Source: Streptomyces aurantiogriseus (GTDB taxonomy: Bacteria > Actinomycetota > Actinomycetes > Streptomycetales > Streptomycetaceae). Taken from it: 64,000 nt of DNA. Position numbers and translations under genes: made by a program. The notes beneath the pieces are model-generated. The model was not told the origin of the DNA, did no database searches, and was given only the letters and a program-made list of their open reading frames with translations. This document shows positions 15,853 to 27,321 of this stretch, piece by piece (positions within the stretch are counted from its first letter, which is position 1; every line of letters starts with the position of its first letter). The DNA is taken from contig NZ_BMSX01000028.1 of NCBI RefSeq assembly GCF_014649375.1, positions 1 to 64,000 of the forward strand, written 5' to 3'.

Positions 15853-16115
15853 GGTGATCGCCGCCTCATCGGATCTGTACGGCCGGAGCCATGAAGCCGT
15901 TCTTGGCTGGGAGCCTGGCCTCCACGACGTCCGCGTGGGTAATCGGCCCACCGGGGTCGGTGGGCCGCCCCCGAGTGCCTTCAACGTGACTGACGCACCG
16001 TAGATCAGGCCGCGCGCCAAGGTGCGGGTGGTTCTTGACATCGGGGCTCGACGCGGATGCGCGGACCTCTCCGGCGTAGGCTTCGCTCAGCACGGACGCG
16101 ACGGGGGCGGAGCAC

Positions 16116-18275
16116 ATGACGGCTGAGACAGCACAGAGGTGGGGGTCGGCCCTCGATTCGGTCGTGGTGTACGCGCAGGGCGCGGTCTGCCGCCGCCTGG
16201 CCCGGGGCAGTGTGCCGCCGGACGGCCGGGTGCGGGTGACAGGGCTGCCCCGCTCGCTGGACCCGGGCTCACTGCGGGCCCATGTCCTGCGTGCCCCCGG
16301 GGTGCGCGTCACCGGGGCCCGGGTGGACGTCGAGGCAGAGCCGCTCGGCACCGGCACGCCCGACGAGTTGCGGCGCGAGGTCGAGCGGCTGCGCGACGAG
16401 TACGCGGCCGCGCAGGAACGCCGAGACCGGCAACTGGGCCTGATAGAGGAGGTCAGGGGTCTGCACCCGGTGCCGCCGGCCCGCAGGCGCGAGGACCCGC
16501 ACCGCCGCACTCCGGTCGACGCGTGGCTGGAGCTCGCCGACTTCGTCGACGAGCGGCTGACGGGACTGCACACCCGCCTCGTCGAGCTGGAGGAGGCGCT
16601 GCTCCACGTCGAGCACCAGCTCACGGTCGCCACGGACAGGCTCGCCCGGGCCTCCACCGACGCACCGTCAGCGCACGTGGAGACCACGGTCTCCGCACTC
16701 CTGACGCTCGACGGCGCCGGTGACGCGGAGGTGGAGCTGGAGCTGGAGTACGGGGTGCCGGGCGCCGTCTGGGTGCCGGCCTACCGTCTCACCCACCGTC
16801 AGGGCGACGGAACCGGCCGTCTGGTGCTGCGTGCCTCGGTCGCCCAGCGCACCGGCGAGGACTGGACCGGCGTGCGCGTCGCCCTGGCCACCGCCGACCT
16901 GCGGCGCCGCACCGACCTGCCGAAGCTCCGCTCGATGCGGATCGGCCGCCGTCAGCCCGCCACCGCGCCTTCCGGCTGGCGCGAACCCCCGGCGGGGCTC
17001 GCGGACCTGTTCACCGGGTACGACGCGGCAGGCCCGCGCCCTGCCACAACCGCCGTACCTGCGGCTGTCGTCGCCGGCGCCGTGCCCGTGGCCGCCACAG
17101 GCGGCTCCGCGTCCGGCCCCGTTCCGCCACCGCCGCCGACACCGCAGGGCTACGGCGGGCCGTCCGCACCGCTCCCGATGCCCGGCGGCGCGGACGGCAC
17201 CTCCCCGGAGGTCTTCGGCGCGGAGAGGCCCGATTTCGCGCAGCCGGTCCGGTCGCGACCGGGCGGCAGGCCGCGTACCGGCGGCAGGTCCTTCCCGGGG
17301 GCTCCCGCCGCCATGGCACCGGCGGCTCCTGGCGGGGCTGCCCCGCCACCGGCGGCTCCTGGCCGGGCTGCCCCGCCACCGGCGCCTGCGGCTGCCGGCC
17401 TGGCTGCGCCACCACCGCCTCCGGCACCGGCGGCCGGTCCGCCGCAGCCGAGCGGCGCCGAACTGGACTACGCCGCCCTCGTCCTGTGTGGCCCCGACGA
17501 GCAGGGCGGTCGCAGAGGCAGGCTGTTTCCCGACTCTCCCTTCGACCCGGTGGCGGCCGAGTACCGCCGCCGCGCCGAAGCGGTGGCCGCGCTGCCGCTG
17601 CCCGGACACGCCGTACGGCCCCGCGAGTCGGCGGGTTCCTTCGACCACCGCTTCGATGCCGCCGCCCGTGCCGACATTCCGTCGGACGGCACCTGGCACA
17701 CCATCACCGTCGCCGAGATCCCGGTCGGTGTGCGCACCGAGTACTTCTGCGCGCCGTCCGTGGAGCAGATCGTGTACGCGACGCTGGTGCTCTCCAACGC
17801 CACCGACCAGGCGCTGCTGGCCGGCCCGGTGGAGGTCACCGTCGACGACGACTTCCTGCTGACCGCCGCGCTGCCCACGCTCGCCCCCGGCGGTGTCCGC
17901 CGGGTGGGGCTCGGGCCGGCCGAGGGCATCCGGGTCACCCGCCGTACGAACCTGCACGAGTCGACCTCGGGCCTGCGCAACACCACCACCGTGCTCGACC
18001 ACCGTGTCCACGTGGAGCTGGCCAACCGGCTCGCGAGGCCCGTCACCGTCGAGGTCCACGAGCGGGTGCCGGTCACCTCCGCACCGGACGTCCGGATCGA
18101 GGAGCGGGCCGACTGGACGGCACCCGAAGAGGGCATGGCGCCCGAGCACCATGCACCGGGCACCCGCATCTGGCGGGTGGACCTGCCCGCCGGCGCCACC
18201 GCCGCCCTCGACGGCGGTTACGAGATCCGCATCCCGGCCGGCAAGGCCTTGGTCGGCGGCAACCGCAGGAGCTGA
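16116..18275 (+). CDS. DUF4139-domain protein with Pro/Ala-rich linker
   Basis: This is a 719-residue protein with ATG 16116. It opens with a DUF4140-like N-terminal strand region ('SVVVYAQGAVCRRLARGSV'), then a coiled-coil stretch (about 80-190) and the DUF4139 beta-rich domain ('VWVPAYRL', 'RTGEDWTGVRVALATA'). A low-complexity linker at about 305-450, with repeats of Ala-Pro-Pro-Pro and Ala-Pro-Gly, splits the domain, which resumes at 'ELDYAALVL' and ends near the C-terminus. The family includes mucoidy-inhibitor-A-like proteins; its biochemical role is not established. There is no signal peptide. It is followed after 8 bases by a shorter paralogue, so they are probably an operon and perhaps a hetero-complex. 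Confidence 0.88.
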   Translation: MTAETAQRWGSALDSVVVYAQGAVCRRLARGSVPPDGRVRVTGLPRSLDPGSLRAHVLRAPGVRVTGARVDVEAEPLGTGTPDELRREVERLRDEYAAAQERRDRQLGLIEEVRGLHPVPPARRREDPHRRTPVDAWLELADFVDERLTGLHTRLVELEEALLHVEHQLTVATDRLARASTDAPSAHVETTVSALLTLDGAGDAEVELELEYGVPGAVWVPAYRLTHRQGDGTGRLVLRASVAQRTGEDWTGVRVALATADLRRRTDLPKLRSMRIGRRQPATAPSGWREPPAGLADLFTGYDAAGPRPATTAVPAAVVAGAVPVAATGGSASGPVPPPPPTPQGYGGPSAPLPMPGGADGTSPEVFGAERPDFAQPVRSRPGGRPRTGGRSFPGAPAAMAPAAPGGAAPPPAAPGRAAPPPAPAAAGLAAPPPPPAPAAGPPQPSGAELDYAALVLCGPDEQGGRRGRLFPDSPFDPVAAEYRRRAEAVAALPLPGHAVRPRESAGSFDHRFDAAARADIPSDGTWHTITVAEIPVGVRTEYFCAPSVEQIVYATLVLSNATDQALLAGPVEVTVDDDFLLTAALPTLAPGGVRRVGLGPAEGIRVTRRTNLHESTSGLRNTTTVLDHRVHVELANRLARPVTVEVHERVPVTSAPDVRIEERADWTAPEEGMAPEHHAPGTRIWRVDLPAGATAALDGGYEIRIPAGKALVGGNRRS

Positions 18276-18283
18276 CACACGCC

Positions 18284-19843
18284 ATGTCCACGGCACCGAA
18301 GCCGATCGCCCTCCCCGTCACCGCCGTCACCTGCCTGGAGGATCGCGCCCACATCGAGCGCGTCGTCGTGCTCGACCTGGAGGCCGGGGTCCAGCGGCTG
18401 CGTCTCGGGCCGGTCAGTGCCCTGGCCGTCGACCGCACCCTGCACGCCGAGCTGACCGCCGATCACCCCGCGACCGTGCTGGACGCGCGGATCGTCCGCA
18501 CGTGGACGCCGCGCGGGCCGCTGCCCTCCGACGACGACTCCGCCCTGCGCCACCGCGTGCACGCCCTCGAAGAGGAGCGGCTCGCCCTGGGGCAGCGACG
18601 CGACCGGCTGCAGGCCCGCCTCGACCTGCTCGGCCGCCTCGCCGCCGATCTGCTGCGGGAGATCGGCGAAGGCGCCGGCTTCGGGGAGGCCGAAAGGCCC
18701 CGCTGGGCCCGTGAACTGGACCGGGTGGACGAGGAGCGCGACTCGTACGGCGAGCAGCTCCGCGCCGTGGAGGCGCGGCTCGCCGCCCTAGCGGCCGAAC
18801 TCCGGGTGGCCGAGCGGGCCATGGACCTCTCCGAGGCGGAGCCCGCCGAGTTGGTCGGCCATGTCGAGCTGACCGTGGAGGCCGCGGTCGCCGGTCCGGT
18901 CCGGCTGCGCCTGAGCCACCTCACCCCCTGTGCGCTGTGGCGGCCGGCCTACCGGGCCGTGCTCGACGGGGACTCCCTGACGCTGGAGACCGACGCGATG
19001 GTCTGGCAGCGCACCGGCGAGGACTGGTCGGACGTACGGCTGACGTTGTCGACGGCCCGTTCGGCGCTGGCCACCGAGCCGCCGCGGCTGGTCGAGGACC
19101 GGCTGACGCTCAAGGACCGCTCCGCCGCGGAGCGCCGCACGGTCGATGTCGAGCTGCGCGAGGAGGAGATCGGGGACCTCGGCCCCGCCCCGGTGCTCGG
19201 TCTGCCAGGGGTGGACGACGGCGGCGAGGCACGGGTGCTGAACTCGCCCGCGCCGGTCTCCGTGCCCGGAGACGGCCGCGCCCACCGGGTGCCTCTCTCC
19301 GCCTTCACCACGGCGGCGAGCAGCGAGTACGCCTGCTCCCCCGAGCTGTCCCCGCTGGTCACCCAGGTGGTGCGGTTCGACAACCTGTCCGGCCATGCGC
19401 TGCTCGCCGGGCCCGTGGACCTGGTCCGCGGCAGCGGCTTCAGCGGCCGCGGCACGCTGGACTTCACCGCCCCCGGCGCCCCCGTCGATCTCGCCTTCGG
19501 CAGTTGCGACGACCACCGGGTGGTCCGGCAGGCCGAGGGGTCCCGCGACTCCGCCGGAATCACCCAGCGGACGGTGGTCACCCGCACGGTCCGGCTGCAC
19601 CTGTCCCGGTTCTCCGCCCCCGGGGAGCACGGCGAACGGGTGGTCGTCCTGCGGGAGCGGATCCCGGTCTCCGAGACCTCGGCTGTGGAGGTCCGTCTGC
19701 GCAAGGAAGCCTGCTCGCCGGCGCCCGACGTGGTCGACGCCGAAGGCATCGCCCGCTGGGACGTCACCCTCCCGCCCGGCGGCCGCCGCACGGTCACCCT
19801 GGTCTACGAGCTGTCGGCGAAAGCCAAAGTCGTCGGGCTCTGA
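18284..19843 (+). CDS. DUF4139-domain protein, second tandem paralogue
   Basis: This 519-residue paralogue of the preceding gene lacks the long linker. It keeps the N-terminal strands ('VTAVTCLEDRAHIERVVVLDLE'), the coiled coil (about 85-185, rich in Leu/Glu/Arg), and the DUF4139 core ('LWRPAYRAVL', 'RTGEDWSDVRLTLSTARSAL'). It ends 'RRTVTLVYELSAKAKVVGL'. The 8-base gap to the first gene and the shared architecture argue for a co-transcribed pair with linked function. No catalytic motif is visible. Confidence 0.88.
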   Translation: MSTAPKPIALPVTAVTCLEDRAHIERVVVLDLEAGVQRLRLGPVSALAVDRTLHAELTADHPATVLDARIVRTWTPRGPLPSDDDSALRHRVHALEEERLALGQRRDRLQARLDLLGRLAADLLREIGEGAGFGEAERPRWARELDRVDEERDSYGEQLRAVEARLAALAAELRVAERAMDLSEAEPAELVGHVELTVEAAVAGPVRLRLSHLTPCALWRPAYRAVLDGDSLTLETDAMVWQRTGEDWSDVRLTLSTARSALATEPPRLVEDRLTLKDRSAAERRTVDVELREEEIGDLGPAPVLGLPGVDDGGEARVLNSPAPVSVPGDGRAHRVPLSAFTTAASSEYACSPELSPLVTQVVRFDNLSGHALLAGPVDLVRGSGFSGRGTLDFTAPGAPVDLAFGSCDDHRVVRQAEGSRDSAGITQRTVVTRTVRLHLSRFSAPGEHGERVVVLRERIPVSETSAVEVRLRKEACSPAPDVVDAEGIARWDVTLPPGGRRTVTLVYELSAKAKVVGL

Positions 19844-20105
19844 CCTCGGTGGTCGGCTGCGCTCCGCCGCATCGCCGACGAGTTCGCCTCGCGCCGCCGG
19901 CGCGGCCGAGTGCGCGCCCTCCCTGCGCGCACAAGGCACGGTCCTGATCGGCGCTGTCCGATTCCGCCCCTCACTTTCCTTCGACTTCGGATTCTGACTG
20001 CTGGTTGCGCGGGGATGCTCTGCGTGTTCTCGCAGCAGTGCGGTCTGCGGTGCGCGACCATACGGACGCAATACAGGAGAAACCGAGACAGGAAGAAGGA
20101 CGGCC

Positions 20106-22295
<2,190 letters not shown>

Positions 22296-22298
22296 CCC

Positions 22299-22337
22299 GA
22301 TGTCCCGGTCGGCCGCTCATCGGCCGACCGGGACATC
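22299..22337 (+). terminator. Strong hairpin after katG
   Basis: A perfect 17-bp stem (22299-22315 with 22321-22337) encloses the 5-base loop ctcat, starting 3 bases after the katG stop. Confidence 0.9.
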
Positions 22338-22406
22338 GTCCGGGCTCACGGCGCGCACACAGCCGGTGCACATGATCCTCATGGTGAAGCGAGGGACAGT
22401 CGGTTC

Positions 22407-23126
22407 ATGTCTGGCGCCTCCGGTACCCGTGAAGGCACGGTTCGCGTGCTGATCGTCGATGACGAGCCCGAGCTCACCGAGCTGCTCTCCGCGGCCGTGA
22501 GCGAGGCGGGGTGGCATGCGTTCGCGACGGGGGACGCACGGAGCGCGTTGCGGCTCGCGCGGGACTGCGCACCGGACGTCGTCGTCCTCGACGGGATGCT
22601 GCCCGACATCGACGGGGTGCAGGTCCTGCGCAGGCTGCGGAGCGAGAACACGAGACTGCCCGTGCTGATGCTCACCGCCCGCGACGCGCTGGAGCACCGG
22701 CTCGACGGGCTGTCGGCCGGTGCGGACGACTATGTGACCAAGCCCTTCTCGCTGGAGGAGGTCATGCTGCGGCTGCGTGGGCTGCTGCGTCGCACGGGCC
22801 CCGCCGCTGCGGCCGACCGGGGCACCGTACGGGTACTGGGTGACCTCGTCCTGGCCGAGAGCACCCGCGAGCTGCAGCGCGGCGGAACGCCGATCCCGCT
22901 GACGAGCAGGGAGTTCGACCTCCTCCGATTCCTCATGAGCCACCCGCACCAGGTGCTCAGCAAGGCGCAGATCCTCGACCACGTGTGGAACGCCTCCTTC
23001 GACGGCGAGGGAAACCTCGTCGAGGTCTACATCCACGGCCTGCGCGCGAAGATCGACAAAGGGCGGGCTCCGATGATCCGTACGGTGCGCGGTGTGGGGT
23101 ACGCGATCAGAGCCGCGGACGCATGA
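22407..23126 (+). CDS. OmpR/PhoB-type response regulator
   Basis: This is a 239-residue protein. The receiver domain has the acidic pair at 18-19, the probable phospho-site Asp62 in 'VVVLDGMLPDIDG', and Lys112 in 'DDYVTKPFS'. A winged-helix DNA-binding domain follows at about 140-237 ('PLTSREFDLLRFLMSHPHQVL', 'VEVYIHGLRAKID', 'IRTVRGVGYAIR'). The next gene should be its sensor kinase, joined by an ATGA overlap, but that gene is reduced to an N-terminal stub. The regulator is therefore likely decoupled from its normal signal. Confidence 0.93.
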   Translation: MSGASGTREGTVRVLIVDDEPELTELLSAAVSEAGWHAFATGDARSALRLARDCAPDVVVLDGMLPDIDGVQVLRRLRSENTRLPVLMLTARDALEHRLDGLSAGADDYVTKPFSLEEVMLRLRGLLRRTGPAAAADRGTVRVLGDLVLAESTRELQRGGTPIPLTSREFDLLRFLMSHPHQVLSKAQILDHVWNASFDGEGNLVEVYIHGLRAKIDKGRAPMIRTVRGVGYAIRAADA

Positions 23127-23617
23127 CCGTGAGAGACCGGCATGGCCGGGCGGGCACCGGCCTGGGCCGGCGTTCCCTGCGGGTCCGTCTGGTCCTCTTC
23201 GTCTCCGTGACCCTGGTCGTGGTGTGTGCGGCGATGGCGCTCACCACGGTGTTCGTCCAGCGTGTGTATCTGCTGGGCGATCTGGACCAGCGTGTCACCG
23301 ACGCCGCGGAGCGCAGCCAGGGCGGGCTGCAGCGCAGGACGGGCGGGGCGACGGAGCACTATCCGGTCCGCATGGGCGCCACGGCGATGGGCTGGACGCT
23401 GGGCTTCGGTCGTCTGGGCTCGATGCTCGCCCCGCCGTTGCTCGGGCTCATCATAGGAGCCGGACTGGCGTTCCAATGGAACTTCTACGCACTCGCCGTG
23501 CCCGGCGTCATCGGCGCCGTACTGATCGCGCTGGTTCCCCGCGCACCGGAAGCGGAAGCTCTGGCGGAGCACGGGGGTGCAGGCGGAACCGCGCGTCCCC
23601 TCGCGGAGCAGACGTGA
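23123..23617 (+). pseudogene. Chimera: sensor histidine kinase N-terminus fused to an aromatic-acid MFS transporter C-terminus
   Basis: ATG 23123 overlaps the regulator stop (ATGA). Residues 1-72 are a normal kinase start: a basic stretch, a transmembrane helix ('LVLFVSVTLVVVCAAMALTTV') and the beginning of an extracellular loop. From about 23340 the same frame becomes the end of an MFS transporter of the aromatic acid/H+ symporter type ('YPVRMGATAMGWTLGFGRLG', 'WNFYALAVPGVIGAVLIALV'). HAMP, dimerisation and ATPase domains are absent, so it cannot be a kinase, and the transporter lacks most helices. The 164-residue frame stays open. This is a deletion fusion whose transporter half probably once belonged to the adjacent pca cluster. 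Confidence 0.85.
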
Positions 23618-23658
23618 GCCGCCGGCCGGCACTCCTTTGACGGACCGTGCATGAGGGC

Positions 23659-24546
23659 TCAGCACCTCACGCATGTCTCGATGACGGCGGCGACCTGTTC
23701 CGTTGCTGCTGAGCGCCGGCCCGCTCGGCACGCCAGTGCCAGGTCGACGGTCTCGGTCTCGACGAGCGGCAGGTAGGTCACGCCGTCGACGCGGAGACTC
23801 TGCACTGACTCCGGGACCAGGGCGACGCCGTGGCCTGCGGCGACGAAGACGACCAGAGTCGCGGTCTCGCCGACCTCGACCAGAGCGGAGGGTTCGAAGC
23901 CGGCACGGGCACAGGCTGCGAGGACCCGGCCGTGCATGGAGGAACGGTCGCGGGACGGATGGACGACCATCGGCTCGCCGGCGAGTGCCGCGAGGGAGAC
24001 CTCACGACGACTCGCCAGCGGATGGCCGGTGGGCAGGACGGCCACCAGCCGTTCGGACCGGAGGGTGGTGACCTCGACGGCGGCGTCCACCGGAGCGTCG
24101 GTCCGCAACAGGGCGAGGTCGTAGGTGCCTTGGAGCAGCCCTTCGACCAGTTCGGGATTGAGCAGCTCACCGCGCAGTTCCAGGGACACGCCCGGCAGCT
24201 GTGCCCGTACCGTACGGGCGATCTGCGGCAGGACGTCGTAGGTGGCGGTTCCGACGAACCCGATGGACACGCGTCCGGCCCGGCCGGTGGCGAGCAGTGC
24301 CATCTGGTCCTCCGCCCGCTCGACTTCCGCCAGGATCGACCGCGCGTGGGGGACCAGATGACGGCCGGCCTCGGTGAGCTCCACGCGCCGTGTGGACCGG
24401 GCGAAGAGCGGCGTTCCAAGCTGTCGCTCCAGCTGCTTGAGCTGCTGGGAGAGGGCCGACTGGGCCACGTGCAGGCGCTGGGCGGCGCGGCCGAAGTGGC
24501 GTTCCTCGACGAGAGCGAGGAAGTAACGGACATGCCGTAGCTCCAT
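23659..24546 (-). CDS. LysR-family regulator of the pca genes
   Basis: This 295-residue LysR protein has the N-terminal winged helix 'MELRHVRYFLALVEERHFGR' and 'LHVAQSALSQQLKQLERQLG', followed by the inducer-binding domain. The sequence style is that of the CatR/BenM/PcaQ-like subgroup that senses aromatic-pathway intermediates. ATG 24546 was preferred over GTG 24552 because subgroup members begin MELRH. It is divergent from pcaF, with 83 bases between, the classic LysR arrangement, and probably activates pcaFIJ. Confidence 0.9.
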   Translation of the reverse strand: MELRHVRYFLALVEERHFGRAAQRLHVAQSALSQQLKQLERQLGTPLFARSTRRVELTEAGRHLVPHARSILAEVERAEDQMALLATGRAGRVSIGFVGTATYDVLPQIARTVRAQLPGVSLELRGELLNPELVEGLLQGTYDLALLRTDAPVDAAVEVTTLRSERLVAVLPTGHPLASRREVSLAALAGEPMVVHPSRDRSSMHGRVLAACARAGFEPSALVEVGETATLVVFVAAGHGVALVPESVQSLRVDGVTYLPLVETETVDLALACRAGRRSAATEQVAAVIETCVRC

Positions 24547-24629
24547 GGCCACATCTTATCTGCGTTACTGATTAATCGAGCAGAACTGAATATTGGACGA
24601 GAACAATCCCGGTACCTACGGTGAGTCCC
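24547..24629. promoter_or_regulatory. Divergent LysR/pcaF control region
   Basis: This 83-base gap is notably AT-rich for the window (ttactgattaatcg, tgaatattgg) and separates a LysR gene from its likely target. LysR boxes with T-N11-A spacing can be drawn in it, but I cannot single one out. Confidence 0.6.
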
Positions 24630-25832
24630 ATGGTTGCAAGCTTCGTTTACACCGCAGTGAGAACGCCTTTCGGGCGGTTCGGTGGAGCGCTCGCCGAGGT
24701 CCGGCCCGACGACCTCGCCGCCGTCGCCCTCTCCGGAGCCCTGGCCAAGGCGCCGTCGCTGGACCCCGCACTGATCGGCGACGTGGTCTGGGGCAACGCC
24801 AACGGCGCGGGCGAGGACAACCGGAACGTCGGCCGGATGGCGGTTCTCCTGGCGGGGCTGCCGACGTCGGTGCCGGCCACGACCGTCAACCGGCTGTGCG
24901 GCTCCTCGCTCGACGCGGCGATCATCGGCTCGCGTGCCGTCGAGAGCGGTGACGCCGACATCGTCCTCACCGGCGGGGTGGAGTCGATGACCCGCGCGCC
25001 GTGGGTCCTGCCGAAGCCGTCACGCGCCTTCCCCGCCGGCAATGTGACCGCCGTGTCGACGACCCTGGGGTGGCGGCTGGTCAACGAGCGCATGCCGAAG
25101 GAGTGGACCGTCTCCCTGGGCGAGGCGAACGAGCAGTTGGCGGAGCGGTTCGCCATCCCCCGGGAACGGCAGGACGAGTTCGCCGCGCGCTCGCACCTTC
25201 TCGCCGACGAGGCCTGGGGCTCCGGTTTCTACGACGACCTGGTGGTTCCCGTCGTGCTGGACGGCGAGGTACTGCTCTCCCGCGACGAGGGCATCCGGCC
25301 CGGATCCACGCCGCAGAAACTGGCCGGCCTCCAGCCGGCGTTCCGCCCCGACGGCGTCATCACCGCCGGCAACGCCTCACCGCTGAACGACGGTGCCTCT
25401 GCCGTCCTGATCGGCTCGGAGGAGGCGTCGTCGCGCATCGGCCTGGCCCCGCTGGCTCGCATAGCGGGCCGCGGAGCATCGGCACTGGAGCCGCAGATGT
25501 TCGGGTTCGCGCCGGTCGAGGCGGCCGAGCGGGCGCTGAAGCGGGCAGGGATCTCCTGGTCGGACGTGTCGGCAGTCGAACTCAACGAGGCCTTCGCCGT
25601 TCAGTCGTTGGCCTGCGTGGACGCCTGGAAGATCGATCCGGCCATCGTGAACACCAAGGGCGGTGCGATCGCGATCGGCCATCCGCTCGGCGCCTCCGGT
25701 GGCCGGATCCTCGGCACCCTCGCCGCGCGGCTGCGCGAGTCGGGCCGGCGGTGGGGCGTCGCCGCGATCTGCATCGGTGTCGGACAGGCCCTGGCGGTCG
25801 TCCTGGAGAACGTTGCGGAGCGGGCCCGATGA
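24630..25832 (+). CDS. pcaF: Beta-ketoadipyl-CoA thiolase
   Basis: This 400-residue thiolase cleaves 3-oxoadipyl-CoA to succinyl-CoA and acetyl-CoA, the last step of the beta-ketoadipate pathway. The acyl-accepting Cys is in 'VNRLCGSSLDA' (about residue 90), the His in 'GGAIAIGHPLGASGGR', and the second Cys in 'AICIGVGQALAV'. The CIGVGQ form is typical of PcaF rather than of biosynthetic thiolases. ATG 24630 gives the normal start. Its stop overlaps the next gene (ATGA). Confidence 0.93.
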   Translation: MVASFVYTAVRTPFGRFGGALAEVRPDDLAAVALSGALAKAPSLDPALIGDVVWGNANGAGEDNRNVGRMAVLLAGLPTSVPATTVNRLCGSSLDAAIIGSRAVESGDADIVLTGGVESMTRAPWVLPKPSRAFPAGNVTAVSTTLGWRLVNERMPKEWTVSLGEANEQLAERFAIPRERQDEFAARSHLLADEAWGSGFYDDLVVPVVLDGEVLLSRDEGIRPGSTPQKLAGLQPAFRPDGVITAGNASPLNDGASAVLIGSEEASSRIGLAPLARIAGRGASALEPQMFGFAPVEAAERALKRAGISWSDVSAVELNEAFAVQSLACVDAWKIDPAIVNTKGGAIAIGHPLGASGGRILGTLAARLRESGRRWGVAAICIGVGQALAVVLENVAERAR

Positions 25833-26515
25833 CGGTTCAGGTGTGCGCGGATGCCGATGAGGCCGTGGCCGGGATCAGGGACGGCTCGACCGTGCTGGTC
25901 GGAGGGTTCGGCATGGCCGGCATGCCGGTCGAGTTGATCGACGCGCTCATCCGGCAGGGCGCGAGCGATCTGACCGTGGTGTCGAACAACGCCGGCAACG
26001 GCGACACGGGGCTGGCCGCGCTGCTGGCCGAGGGGCGGGTGCGAAGGATCGTGTGCTCCTTCCCCCGCCAAGCCGACTCCTGGATCTTCGACCGGCTCTA
26101 CCGCGAGCAACGGATCGAACTCGAGGTGGTGCCCCAGGGCACCCTCGCCGAACGGATGCGCGCGGCCGGGGCCGGCATCGGCGCGTTCTTCTCGCCGACG
26201 GGCGTCGGCACCCCCCTGGCGGAGGGGAAGGAGACCCGCGAGATAAACGGCCGCACCTACGTCCTGGAGTACCCGATCAAGGGTGACGTGGCGCTGATCG
26301 GCGCCCACAGGGCCGACCGCATGGGCAACCTCGTCTACCGCAAGACCGCCCGCAACTTCGGACCGGTCATGGCCACCGCCGCGACGACCGTCGTGGCACA
26401 GGTCCGCGAAATCGTCGAGATCGGTGCGATCGACCCGGAGACGGTCGTGACACCGAGCATCTACGTCGACCGCGTCGTACAGGCGGGGGCGGCTGCTGAA
26501 GGCAGGTCCGCATGA
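25829..26515 (+). CDS. pcaI: 3-oxoadipate CoA-transferase subunit A
   Basis: This 228-residue subunit contains the CoA-binding glycine loop 'VLVGGFGMAGMPVELIDAL' and the family stretch 'GAGIGAFFSPTGVGTPLAEG', followed by 'GDVALIGAHRADRMGNLVYR'. With subunit B it transfers CoA from succinyl-CoA to 3-oxoadipate. ATGA overlaps at both ends show tight coupling with pcaF and pcaJ. Confidence 0.93.
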   Translation: MTVQVCADADEAVAGIRDGSTVLVGGFGMAGMPVELIDALIRQGASDLTVVSNNAGNGDTGLAALLAEGRVRRIVCSFPRQADSWIFDRLYREQRIELEVVPQGTLAERMRAAGAGIGAFFSPTGVGTPLAEGKETREINGRTYVLEYPIKGDVALIGAHRADRMGNLVYRKTARNFGPVMATAATTVVAQVREIVEIGAIDPETVVTPSIYVDRVVQAGAAAEGRSA

Positions 26516-27258
26516 ACTCGACCCCCTCACTGGTGGAGAACCTCGACCGGGCGCCGCTGGGCAAGGACGAGATGGCCGCCATGGTGGCGCGCGACATCCC
26601 GCGCGGCTCCTACGTCAACCTGGGCATCGGCCAGCCGACGCTGGTCGCCGATCACCTCCCGGCGGGATCGGGGGTGGTGCTGCACACCGAGAACGGCATG
26701 CTCAACATGGGCCCCGCAGCCAGGCCCGGCGAAGTGGATCCCGATCTCACCAACGCGGGGAAGATCCCGGTCACGGAGCTGCCAGGAGCGGCCTACTTCC
26801 ATCACGCCGACTCCTTCGCGATGATGCGCGGCGGCCACCTCGACATCTGCGTACTCGGCGCCTTCCAGGTCTCGGCTGTCGGTGACCTGGCCAACTGGCA
26901 CACCGGCGCGCGCGACGCGATCCCTGCCGTGGGCGGTGCCATGGACCTCGCGATCGGCGCCAAGAAGGTGTTCGTCATGATGACGCTCTTCGCGAAGGAC
27001 GGCTCGCCCAAACTGGTGCGGGAATGCACTTACCCGCTGACCGGGCTGGGCTGCGTCGACCGCGTCTACACCGACCTCGCGACGTTCCGTGTCGGCCCCG
27101 AAGGAGCCACCGTTCTCGAAACCTTCGGTATCTCGTATGACGAGCTCGCAGCACGCCTCGACGTACCTCTCGCACCGGCGAACGCAGACAGGACTCCGTC
27201 GCCCGCTCCTCATGCCGGGCCGACAGTGCCGAGCGAAGCGCCCTCCCCCGGTCATTGA
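26512..27258 (+). CDS. pcaJ: 3-oxoadipate CoA-transferase subunit B
   Basis: This 248-residue subunit carries the catalytic Glu in 'VLHTENGMLNMGP' (family SENG-type motif), with 'GAAYFHHADSFAMMRGGHLD' and 'KLVRECTYPLTGLGCVDRVYTDL'. The last 40 residues are a Pro/Ala-rich tail beyond the usual end. It completes the pcaFIJ operon. No upstream ring-cleavage genes (pcaGH, pcaB) are in the window, so the upper pathway must be elsewhere or lost. The transporter half of the nearby chimera hints that neighbouring genes were deleted. Confidence 0.92.
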   Translation: MNSTPSLVENLDRAPLGKDEMAAMVARDIPRGSYVNLGIGQPTLVADHLPAGSGVVLHTENGMLNMGPAARPGEVDPDLTNAGKIPVTELPGAAYFHHADSFAMMRGGHLDICVLGAFQVSAVGDLANWHTGARDAIPAVGGAMDLAIGAKKVFVMMTLFAKDGSPKLVRECTYPLTGLGCVDRVYTDLATFRVGPEGATVLETFGISYDELAARLDVPLAPANADRTPSPAPHAGPTVPSEAPSPGH

Positions 27259-27321
27259 CCCAGCCCTTGTCGCAGTGCACGGGCCCCGTCCACCGACGCG
27301 TCGACGGGATGTCCGAAGAGC

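Noticed and set aside
17011..17460. Pro-rich region of the first DUF4139 protein as a separate gene or repeat element
   Set aside because: The frame runs through it uninterrupted and the domain resumes after it, so it is a linker.
19844..20105. furA-like regulator before katG
   Set aside because: The 262-base gap has no frame with Fur metal-binding motifs.
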